From positions 434,001 through 498,000 of the forward strand of contig NZ_CP021138.1 of the NCBI RefSeq assembly GCF_002162035.1: DNA of 64,000 nucleotides. The letters run 5' to 3'. This stretch comes from Sulfuriferula sp. AH1. Lineage in GTDB: Bacteria; Pseudomonadota; Gammaproteobacteria; Burkholderiales; Sulfuriferulaceae. The notes beneath the pieces were generated by a model, which was given only the letters and a program-made list of their open reading frames with translations, was not told the DNA's origin and did no database searches. This document shows positions 19,891 to 29,062 of this stretch, piece by piece (the first letter of the stretch is position 1; every line of letters begins with the position of its first letter). Both the position numbers and the translations under genes were made by a program.

Positions 19891-20712
19891 ATGACAAATG
19901 ATCCACCTCCAGTTGTTCTGACTTTTGCCGCATCTGACCCAACCGGCGGTGCAGGGATACAGGCGGACATATTGACACTCACCAGTATGGGATGTCATGC
20001 CTTGTCGGTGCTGACGGCGATTACGGTTCAGGATACCGTGGGAGTAGAAGACTATCTGCCGCTAGATGCCGAGTGGATTGCCGATCAGGCACGCTGTGTA
20101 TTGGAAGATATGCCGGTAGCAGCATTCAAGATCGGCATGCTGGGCAGTATCGAAGCGATAGCGGCGATTGCGGCCATCGTGGCCGATTATCCGGATGTCC
20201 CCCTGGTGCTGGATCCGGTGTTGGCATCCGGCCGTGGCGACGAGTTGGCGAATGAGGACATGCGTGCCGCTTTGGTGGATATGCTGATCCCGCAGACCAC
20301 TATCTTGACGCCGAACAGTGTGGAGGCGCGAAGCCTTGTGCAGGATGACATGGACGGTGCAGACGAGGCGAGCCTGGAAGAATGCGCGCGGCATCTGTTG
20401 AGCACCGGATGCGAGTATGTGCTGATTACCGGCACGCATGAGAATACCGTGCAAGTGATCAATACGCTGTATGACAATACGGGAGTGGTACGTTCTGATG
20501 CGTGGACACGGCTGCCTGGCAGTTATCATGGTTCCGGCTGCACGCTGGCTTCGGCCATTGCTGCTACGCTTGCGCATACAATGAGTCTGCCTGAAGCGGT
20601 GCGCGAAGCGCAGGAATTTACCTACGAGAGTTTGCGTGCAGGATTCAGGCCAGGCATGGGGCAATATATCCCGGATCGATTGTTCTGGGCGCGATCCGGG
20701 GATGAGCAATGA
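19891..20712 (+). CDS. thiD: hydroxymethylpyrimidine/phosphomethylpyrimidine kinase ThiD
   Basis: Ribokinase-fold enzyme that phosphorylates hydroxymethylpyrimidine, and then its monophosphate, to give the pyrophosphate used by ThiE. The N-terminal motif LTFAASDPTGGAGIQADILT and the C-terminal anion-hole region GSYHGSGCTLASAIAA are diagnostic. About 273 residues if the ATG at 19891 is used, which matches family N-termini; an in-frame ATG at 19873 is possible. It overlaps thiE by 4 bases and is followed by hemL, so thiD-thiE-hemL looks like one operon. No riboswitch is visible upstream, unlike thiC. Confidence 0.94.
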   Translation: MTNDPPPVVLTFAASDPTGGAGIQADILTLTSMGCHALSVLTAITVQDTVGVEDYLPLDAEWIADQARCVLEDMPVAAFKIGMLGSIEAIAAIAAIVADYPDVPLVLDPVLASGRGDELANEDMRAALVDMLIPQTTILTPNSVEARSLVQDDMDGADEASLEECARHLLSTGCEYVLITGTHENTVQVINTLYDNTGVVRSDAWTRLPGSYHGSGCTLASAIAATLAHTMSLPEAVREAQEFTYESLRAGFRPGMGQYIPDRLFWARSGDEQ

Positions 20713-21335
20713 TTGCCGGCTTGTATGCAATCACACGTGAGACCGACGATACGGGCTATTTGCTGACTTCGGTCGAGGCTGCGTTGCGTGGCGGTGCCGC
20801 AGTGGTGCAGTATCGGGACAAGAGTGGCGACATAGCGCGGCAGCATGAGCAGGCGAGCGAATTGCTGATAGTGTGTCGGCGCTATCATGTGCCGCTGATT
20901 ATTAACGACAGTTTGCGTCTGGCCGATCTGACCGGTGCAGATGGTGTCCATCTCGGACGGGATGACGGTGCCATTCATGAGGCGAGAATTGTGCTTGGCC
21001 ACGACAAGATCATCGGCGTGTCGTGTTATCAATCACTGGAACTGGCGATGGCGGCGCAGGCGGCTGGTGCCGATTACGTTGCTTTCGGCAGTTTCTTTCC
21101 GTCGCCTACCAAGCCGGATGCAGTGCACGCGGAACTGGATTTGCTGCGCGAGGCTGCTCGGATTATCCATTTGCCGATGGTGGCGATAGGCGGCATTACA
21201 TTGAGCAATGCCACCAGCCTGATTGATGCGGGGGCTGATGCCGTTGCAGTGATCAGCGCCTTGTTCGGCAGCAAGGATATTGAAGATACAGCGCGGCAAT
21301 TTGCCGATTTGTTTGTGGATGAAACTGAAGACTAG
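20709..21335 (+). CDS. thiE: thiamine-phosphate synthase ThiE
   Basis: TIM-barrel enzyme that joins hydroxymethylpyrimidine pyrophosphate to the thiazole phosphate, making thiamine monophosphate. Key segments are the start GLYAITRETDD, the phosphate-binding QYRDKSGD, the substrate loop LIINDSLRLADLTGADGVHLG, GADYVAFGSFFPSPTKPDA and the late MVAIGGITLSNATSLIDAGAD. Its 208 residues are normal. It overlaps the end of thiD by 4 bases and ends 3 bases before hemL, so translation of the three genes is probably coupled. Confidence 0.95.
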   Translation: MIAGLYAITRETDDTGYLLTSVEAALRGGAAVVQYRDKSGDIARQHEQASELLIVCRRYHVPLIINDSLRLADLTGADGVHLGRDDGAIHEARIVLGHDKIIGVSCYQSLELAMAAQAAGADYVAFGSFFPSPTKPDAVHAELDLLREAARIIHLPMVAIGGITLSNATSLIDAGADAVAVISALFGSKDIEDTARQFADLFVDETED

Positions 21336-21338
21336 ATT

Positions 21339-22621
21339 ATGACCAAAAACCAAATGTTGTTTGAGCGGGCGCTGCGCCATATTCCTGGCGGCGTCAATTC
21401 GCCGGTGCGGGCATTTCGTGCCGTGGGCGGAACTCCCTGTTTCTTCGAGCGCGCCAAGGGTGCCCGGGTCTGGGATGCGGACGGACGCGAGTTTATCGAC
21501 TATGTGGGCTCCTGGGGCCGATGATAGTCGGACATAGTCATCCGGACGTGTTGCAGGCGGTTTGTGATGCTGCGGCCAATGGGTTGAGTTTCGGTGCGCC
21601 TACTGCACGCGAAGTCGAAATGGCCGATTTGCTCACCGAGCTGATTCCAAGTATGGATATGGTGCGGCTGACCAGTTCCGGTACCGAGGCGACCATGAGC
21701 GCGATACGGCTGGCACGAGGTTATACCGGACGTTCCAAGATCATCAAATTTGAAGGTTGTTATCACGGGCATAGCGATTCGCTGCTGGTGAAGGCCGGGT
21801 CAGGCGCTTTGACCTTCGGGCAGCCCAGTTCTGCCGGCGTGCCGCCGGAGCTGGCAGCGTATACGATCGTGCTGGAATACAATGCGCCGCAACCGCTGGT
21901 GGATACATTTGCGCAATGGGGCGATCAGATAGCCGCGGTTATTGTAGAACCTGTGGTCGGCAACATGAATCTGATTGCGCCGCGTACCGAATTTCTGCAA
22001 ACCATGCGCGAGGTATGTACCCGGTATGGTGCCGTACTGATTTTTGACGAGGTAATGACGGGATTCCGTGTTGCGTTGGGCGGGGCGCAGGCTTTGTATG
22101 AGATCACACCGGACATTTCGACCTTCGGCAAGGTGATCGGCGGCGGCATGCCGGTGGGTGCATTTGGCGGGCGTCGCGATATCATGGAGCAGCTTGCGCC
22201 ATTGGGACCGGTTTATCAGGCGGGTACGTTGTCAGGTAATCCGGTAGCGGTTGCTGCCGGTCTGGCGACCTTGAAATTGATACAGGTGCCAGGTTTCCAT
22301 CAGCGCCTGGATGACACTGCCCGGCAGCTGACCGAAGGATTGGTGGCGATGGCTGGAAAACACGGTATAAGCTTCTCCGCGCAGCATGTCGGCGGTATGT
22401 TCGGTTTGTATTTCCGTGCACAGGTGCCGCAGACTTATGATGAAGTCACGGAATGTGACAAAGAGGCGTTCAATCGTTTCTTCCATGCGATGCTGGATGA
22501 GGGGATTTATTTCGCGCCATCGGCATTCGAGGCCGGATTCGTATCTGCTGCGCACGGGACGACGGAAATAGAGGCGACGCTGGCAGCCGCAGATCGCGTG
22601 TTTGTAAAAATGGCTGCTTGA
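21339..22621 (+). pseudogene. hemL: glutamate-1-semialdehyde 2,1-aminomutase HemL, frameshifted
   Basis: PLP enzyme that converts glutamate-1-semialdehyde to 5-aminolevulinate, the haem precursor in the C5 pathway. The sequence reads as two frames. 21339-21524 gives the N-terminal 61 residues ([20 protein letters not shown] ... VGSWGR, then TGA), and 21521-22621 gives the remaining 366 residues from [10 protein letters not shown]. Family members read VGSWGP-MIVGH without a break, so one C is missing at about 21516-21520 (GGGGCC where GGGGCCC is expected). Everything else is intact, including the PLP lysine region [18 protein letters not shown]. Because hemL should be essential here, a consensus error is likely; a true split gene coupled through the ATGA overlap is the alternative. 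Confidence 0.88.
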
Positions 22622-22639
22622 GTTACTGGCGGAGGTGGG

Positions 22640-22684
22640 AAACAGAAAGGGCGGACTGGTTAAACCAGTCCGCCCTTTCTGTTT
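22640..22684. terminator. bidirectional terminator between hemL and ccsB
   Basis: A 21-bp perfect stem (22640-22660 with 22664-22684) around a TAA loop, with paired A/T ends, lies between the convergent ends of hemL and ccsB. It can fold equally from either strand. Confidence 0.85.
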
Positions 22685-22701
22685 GAGATTATCTGCTGCA
22701 G

Positions 22702-23844
22702 TTAGAGGGTGCCGTAGGAATGCAACCCGGACAGGAACATATTGACGCCGAGGAAAGCGAATACGGTAACGAACAGTCCGACTACTGCCCACCAGGCCAG
22801 CAGCGGGCCGCGCAAGCCTTTAACCAGGCGGATATGCAGCCATGCGGCGTAATTCAGCCATACGATCAATGCCCAGGTTTCCTTGGGATCCCAGGACCAG
22901 TAGCCGCCCCATGCCTCGGCTGCCCACATGGCGCCCAGAATTGTCGCAAGGGTAAAAAAGCCGAAGCCGACAGCGATGGATTTGTACATGACGTCATCCA
23001 GCACTTCCAGCTTGGGTAAACGCGAAGTCAGAATGCCTTTGGATGAGAGCAGGTAAGCGACACCTATCATGGCGGCAAGCGAGAATGAGCCATAGCCGAT
23101 GAAGTTGGCCGGGACGTGTATTTTCATCCAGTATGACTGCAAGGCTGGCACGAGCGGCTGGATGCTTTGTGCCTGGCGGTCGAATGTGTACCACAGCAAA
23201 AAACCTACCGCCGCACTGATTACCGGTAATACGAATGCGCCCATCTGACGATTGGCATAGCGGTTCTCGTAATGCAGGTAGAGTAACGCGGTAATGATCG
23301 AGAACAGGATAAACACTTCATACAGGTTGGAGATGGGAATATGGCCCACATCAGGGCTGATCAAATAGGATTCATACCAGCGTACCATGAGACCGACCAG
23401 GCCCATGGTCAGTGCGCTCCAGGTCAGCGCTGTACCCACTTTGGCGACGAAGTCGGAGCGGGATGCCAGACTGATCCAGTAGGTGATCGTGGCCAGCACA
23501 AAGAGCACGCTCATCCACATGATGGCCGACTGGCTGGCGAGCAGGTATTTAAGGAAGAAAGCCTGCTCTGCGCGGCCAAGATCAGCATGATAATCGGAGA
23601 TGCCGAACAGGCTGAGCGCAGCAACTACCAGAATCAGGGTGCGTATGGGTTTCCAGAGCCAGCCTAAAATCGAAAAACCCGTAGCCGCACCGAACAGAAA
23701 GCCTTTTTCATACACATCCATGTAGTTGCCATATAAGTTGAAGGCATAGATTGCGCCCGACCATAATAGAACGGCAAATAGCCAATCCAGTATGTTGAGT
23801 TGTTTGACAAGCGCGGGGCGCGGCATAGTTTGGGTGAGTTGCAT
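22702..23844 (-). CDS. ccsB: cytochrome c biogenesis protein CcsB/CcsA (ResC), System II haem handling
   Basis: Polytopic membrane protein of System II cytochrome c maturation, which moves haem across the inner membrane and, with ResB, attaches it to apocytochromes. The tryptophan-rich haem-handling WWD-type motif is AEAWGGYWSWDPKETWAL near residues 300-320. Conserved membrane histidines appear to be present, for example in the segment starting HVPANFIGYGSF. About eight to ten hydrophobic segments are visible over 380 residues. It starts directly after the resB stop. Naming in this family is confusing: ccsB, ccsA and resC are all used for this protein. Confidence 0.93.
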   Translation of the reverse strand: MQLTQTMPRPALVKQLNILDWLFAVLLWSGAIYAFNLYGNYMDVYEKGFLFGAATGFSILGWLWKPIRTLILVVAALSLFGISDYHADLGRAEQAFFLKYLLASQSAIMWMSVLFVLATITYWISLASRSDFVAKVGTALTWSALTMGLVGLMVRWYESYLISPDVGHIPISNLYEVFILFSIITALLYLHYENRYANRQMGAFVLPVISAAVGFLLWYTFDRQAQSIQPLVPALQSYWMKIHVPANFIGYGSFSLAAMIGVAYLLSSKGILTSRLPKLEVLDDVMYKSIAVGFGFFTLATILGAMWAAEAWGGYWSWDPKETWALIVWLNYAAWLHIRLVKGLRGPLLAWWAVVGLFVTVFAFLGVNMFLSGLHSYGTL

Positions 23845-25872
23845 TTAAGTTTCCTTTACGATTTCGGCAATATGCTGCTGATGTTGCGTAAATTCATTTT
23901 CAAAATCCAGCGTTTTCCGATTGCTGGACATTGCAAATAATACTTGATCTGATTTGATCAGTAACCACAATCTGCGTTCGCGAATAAAGAACATGGCAAA
24001 CACGCCCAGAATTAACAGCGCGGAGCCGGCATATACGATATTTTTACCCGGCGATCGGGTTAACTGCAGACCGGTTGCTTGGACCTCATCAAAGGTGGCA
24101 AGTTGCAAATAAACCGGGGCGCCATAAAAGAAAATATCGCTAAAGCTGTTTAGGCTGTCCCGGATAAACCAGCCGGTTTCGTCATCCTTTTTCGGCGCAG
24201 ACTGATTTGCTCTCGCTTCGGTGATGCTGTAAGCCTCGAATGCCGACATTTCCAGTATCTTGAGATAGGTTTGCGCCGCCTTGTCGCGTTCAGCAGCCGG
24301 GATGCGGCTTTCGATAAAGTCGGACAAGGCTTTGTAGCCGCCCTTGGCAAAGATGTTCAGTACCTTGACCGTGCTGTCTGCCAGTTTGAGCTGGGCATCG
24401 GGATTGGCGTCGGGTATCGCGCTTTTGGCAAAGCGCCGCGCGATCTCGGGATAAAGTGTCGCATCCAGCAAAGCACCGCGCAAGCGCATGAATCCTGCCA
24501 ATGTCCGGTTCGGGTCAAGCGGGAAGCGGATGTAGTGGAAAGGCTCGTTTGGCGCTTCGCGCATTCCTGACATCATGTACCAGCGGCCATCGATCTGAAG
24601 AGGCAGCATGTAATTGCTGTATTCCCGCGCCTGTCCGTCCGGGTTGCGGATTTTGTACTGGAAGCTCGGACCTACATTATGCAGATCCTTGTGGTCAGCG
24701 ACGGCATTGCCGCCAATGACGGCACGAGTATCGCGGGACAGCTCGGTGGTCGGTTCGCCCGTGTTCTCGATGTTGAAGGGGCGGAAATCGGTAAATTCCA
24801 CTGTGTACTGGGTGCTGTCGGCGGCCAGTCTGGATTCGTCATGAATCGCACCGCTTACCGGGAATGACTCGCCACCGTGGTCGAACAGGTTCCAGCCATC
24901 CATGTTCAGGCGGGTGCCGCCATCGCCGAAGCTGGCCTGGTAAATGGCTACGCCATCGTAGATCAGGGGATGGTTGACCGTTACTGTGTGCGTCAATACC
25001 GGCTTGCCGGTATCCTTGTCGATGATGACAATGTCGCTGGCAAAGGATTTGGGTTGCCCGGTACTGTAATGTTCGATATGAAATTTGTTAAGTGCGATCT
25101 TGAATGGCAGGTCTTGCACCATGTAGCCATCGCCAATATTGAGGAAAACGACATCCGCACTGGTGCCTTCCGGAATTGTGACGTTGCCGCGAAACGACAG
25201 GTTGTCGGGAGTCAGGCGACTGATGGCGGGTACTTGGCTTTCCGGTATGTCGCGTGTTTCAATGCGTTTCATGCCAAAAGCCTGTTCCAGTTTAAGCGGA
25301 ATATTGCTGTCTATCAGGCCGCCGATGCAGATGAATACGATGGCGCTATGGGTAAGGATGTAGCCCAGGCGATTGGTGCTGCCGCGCTTTGCGGCCAGCA
25401 GTAAATTCCCGTCGTTTTGTTGCTGTTTGTAATGATAGCCTTGTACATCGAGATATTGCATCAATGCCGATGCCGGATTGCCTGTGCGGGTGAATTCGGC
25501 AAAATGCTGGAAATGGCGTAACGATTGCTCATTCGCATGTTCGCGATAACTGCGCATCTCTCGCAGCATGGATGGCAGGTTGCGATAAATGCAAGTACTC
25601 GTGGAAAGCACCAGGAAGGTAAGGATGACGACAAACCAGGGGCTGTGATAAACATCGTAGAGCCCCAGCCATTTGAATACGGTAAACCAGTATTGGCCGA
25701 ATTGGATGATGTAGTTTGCGTACGGTTCGTTCTGCTTGAGTACGGTGCCGATGATGGAAGCAATGGCAAGCAGGCTTAGCAGGCTGATGGCGAAGCGCAT
25801 TGAGCTAAGCAACTCATAAAACGAGCGGGAAAATGTGGCAGACGATTTGTTCATTTTGGTAGTTGAGTGCAT
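23845..25872 (-). CDS. resB: cytochrome c biogenesis protein ResB (System II)
   Basis: The second core System II component, partner of the CcsB/ResC protein in haem ligation to apocytochrome c at the periplasmic side. Four membrane segments are visible: three near the N-terminus (about residues 25-45, 75-95 and 170-190) and one at the C-terminal end (IVYAGSALLILGVFAMFFI), with a large periplasmic domain between. The 675 residues are normal. An in-frame ATG at 25854 is an alternative start. The gene abuts ccsB with no spacer and lies just past the cytochrome c4 terminator, so resB-ccsB has its own expression or depends on readthrough. Confidence 0.93.
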   Translation of the reverse strand: MHSTTKMNKSSATFSRSFYELLSSMRFAISLLSLLAIASIIGTVLKQNEPYANYIIQFGQYWFTVFKWLGLYDVYHSPWFVVILTFLVLSTSTCIYRNLPSMLREMRSYREHANEQSLRHFQHFAEFTRTGNPASALMQYLDVQGYHYKQQQNDGNLLLAAKRGSTNRLGYILTHSAIVFICIGGLIDSNIPLKLEQAFGMKRIETRDIPESQVPAISRLTPDNLSFRGNVTIPEGTSADVVFLNIGDGYMVQDLPFKIALNKFHIEHYSTGQPKSFASDIVIIDKDTGKPVLTHTVTVNHPLIYDGVAIYQASFGDGGTRLNMDGWNLFDHGGESFPVSGAIHDESRLAADSTQYTVEFTDFRPFNIENTGEPTTELSRDTRAVIGGNAVADHKDLHNVGPSFQYKIRNPDGQAREYSNYMLPLQIDGRWYMMSGMREAPNEPFHYIRFPLDPNRTLAGFMRLRGALLDATLYPEIARRFAKSAIPDANPDAQLKLADSTVKVLNIFAKGGYKALSDFIESRIPAAERDKAAQTYLKILEMSAFEAYSITEARANQSAPKKDDETGWFIRDSLNSFSDIFFYGAPVYLQLATFDEVQATGLQLTRSPGKNIVYAGSALLILGVFAMFFIRERRLWLLIKSDQVLFAMSSNRKTLDFENEFTQHQQHIAEIVKET

Positions 25873-25880
25873 ACCCTGAA

Positions 25881-25911
25881 AAATAAAGGGGTGACAATCG
25901 CCACCCCTTTA
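25881..25911 (-). terminator. intrinsic terminator of the cytochrome c4 gene
   Basis: TAAAGGGGTG at 25884-25893 pairs with CACCCCTTTA at 25902-25911. On the minus strand the stem is followed by TATTTTT. It lies just past the cytochrome c4 stop and immediately before resB. Confidence 0.82.
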
Positions 25912-25948
25912 TGGACTGCTAAAATGTCGTCAGGTTCCGACGGCAGGA

Positions 25949-26578
25949 TTAATGCAAGCCTGAGATGTACTCGGCAACAGCTTTCATTTCTTGATCAGTC
26001 ATTTTTGCTGCGATCATACGCATCATTTTGCCACCGTCGTTAGCGCGGTCGCCCATACGGAAGTTATTTAATTGCGAGTAGATGTATTCTTTATGCTGAC
26101 TGGCCAGACGCGGGAACTGTACTGGGATGCCGGCACCTGCAGGGCCATGGCATGCTGCACAGGCAGGTACGCCGCTACCGGGGTTGCCGCCTTTGAAAAT
26201 CTTTTCACCGGCTTCTACCAGAGTTTTATCTTTGGCAGCGCCAGGTTTGGGTGTCTGGCTGGCGAAATAGGCGCCCAGATTTTTCATGTCATCAGGTGTA
26301 AGGTTGTTGCTAGTAACAATACCTTGCATGATCGCGTTTTTACGATCGCCTGATTTGAAGTTGGTTAACTGCTTAGTGATATACTCTGCATGCTGGCCAG
26401 CAAGATTGGGGTTGGCTGGAGCAGTGCTATTACCATCCGCGCCGTGGCAGGCTGCACAAACCGCAGTCACCAGTTGTTGTGCTTTGGCTGGGTCACCTTT
26501 CGCTACCGCTTCATCTGCGTGAGCAGGAGAAAATGCGGTTAAAGCAGCGAGTGCCGCGAACGCCATAGTATTTTTCAT
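25949..26578 (-). CDS. diheme cytochrome c4
   Basis: Periplasmic electron carrier with two class I c-type haem domains, known in this family to feed electrons to terminal oxidases. The signal peptide (MKNTMAFAALAALTAFSPAHA) is cut at about residue 21. The haem-binding sites are CAACH at residues 41-45 and CAACH at 140-144; each domain has downstream Met ligand candidates. The two halves are clearly duplicated (AEYITKQLTNFKSGDR and KEYIYSQLNNFRMGDR). Length 209 is normal. A strong AGGAG Shine-Dalgarno precedes the start. It is the probable client of the adjacent ResB/CcsB maturation machinery. Confidence 0.95.
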   Translation of the reverse strand: MKNTMAFAALAALTAFSPAHADEAVAKGDPAKAQQLVTAVCAACHGADGNSTAPANPNLAGQHAEYITKQLTNFKSGDRKNAIMQGIVTSNNLTPDDMKNLGAYFASQTPKPGAAKDKTLVEAGEKIFKGGNPGSGVPACAACHGPAGAGIPVQFPRLASQHKEYIYSQLNNFRMGDRANDGGKMMRMIAAKMTDQEMKAVAEYISGLH

Positions 26579-26685
26579 CGTGAGCTCCTCTTACCGTAAC
26601 ATGCTAAAAAGTAATTATTTTATCCCTGTTTTATTTTTCACGCTAGCCCGAATCTGATGGGATGTGTTTTTTTGGAACTAAATTT

Positions 26686-27306
26686 ATGAATTTTTTTCAA
26701 CCGGCTGTGTTTTATACCACAGTGAATCACTTGCGTGACCTGCCTGTGGAGAGTCATGCCGAAGTCGCTTTTGCGGGCCGCTCGAACGCCGGTAAGTCAA
26801 GTGCAATCAATACGTTGGCAAACAGGACGCGGCTGGCGTTCGTAAGTAAAACGCCCGGACGGACGCAGCATATTAACTATTTCAGTTTGGGTGGCCAGCG
26901 CTACCTGGTGGATTTGCCTGGCTATGGCTATGCCAAAGTACCCGGAGCAATAAAAGATCATTGGCGTGATTTGCTGAGTGATTATTTGACGCAGCGTCCT
27001 CAGTTGCGTGGTTTGATCCTGATCATGGATTCGCGTCACCCGCTGACGGAACTGGATCGAAATATGCTGCAATGGTTTCTGCCTACCGGCAAGCCGGTGC
27101 ATTGCCTGCTGACCAAAAGCGATAAGCTGAACCGCAGTGAATCTGTAGCTGTGTTGCGTCTGGTTAAGCAGGAGCTGGAAAAATTATCGCCTTCATACAG
27201 TGCGCAACTATTTTCCAGTTCCAAGAAGCTGGGTATGGCCGAAGTGGAGACAGTGGTGTCGAAATGGTTTGCGCAAGACGAGCAGGCAGAAAAAAACCTC
27301 GGTTAA
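26686..27306 (+). CDS. engB: ribosome biogenesis GTPase EngB/YsxC
   Basis: Essential GTPase that assists assembly of the large ribosomal subunit. GTP-binding motifs are G1 [10 protein letters not shown]2 around KTPGRTQ, G3 DLPGYGYA, G4 TKSDK and a G5-like SSSKKLG. Length is about 206 residues from the ATG at 26686, which begins [10 protein letters not shown] and is preceded by GGA at a suitable distance; an in-frame ATG at 26662 is less likely. It is divergent from cytochrome c4 and followed by hemB, the two being separated by a folded 150-base leader. The stop codon lies inside the first hairpin of that leader. Confidence 0.95.
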   Translation: MNFFQPAVFYTTVNHLRDLPVESHAEVAFAGRSNAGKSSAINTLANRTRLAFVSKTPGRTQHINYFSLGGQRYLVDLPGYGYAKVPGAIKDHWRDLLSDYLTQRPQLRGLILIMDSRHPLTELDRNMLQWFLPTGKPVHCLLTKSDKLNRSESVAVLRLVKQELEKLSPSYSAQLFSSSKKLGMAEVETVVSKWFAQDEQAEKNLG

Positions 27307-27400
27307 AGGGGAGAATAACCGAGGTCAAAACGTCCCGACTAGCATCAGGACACCCGCTCAGGGAGGAGAAGCGGGAGACAGCAACAAATGCTATCTGGAT
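27297..27400 (+). ncRNA. structured engB-hemB intergenic RNA (candidate hemB leader)
   Basis: Several nested or alternative stems occur here. CCTCGGTTA (27297-27305) pairs with TAACCGAGG (27316-27324) over the engB stop. CCCGCT (27353-27358) pairs with AGCGGG (27370-27375), with a purine loop containing GGGAGGAG. TAGCAT (27340-27345) can pair with ATGCTA (27388-27393), or GTCC (27332-27335) with GGAC (27348-27351). No U-tract follows the first or second stem. I recall a hemB-associated candidate RNA motif in betaproteobacteria but cannot confirm the match from sequence alone. Confidence 0.5.
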
Positions 27401-27449
27401 GGTAAGATGATCGTGTTTTAAGAAAGTTCAATATTTTTTGAGTGGCTGA

Positions 27450-29058
<1,609 letters not shown>

Positions 29059-29062
29059 CAAA

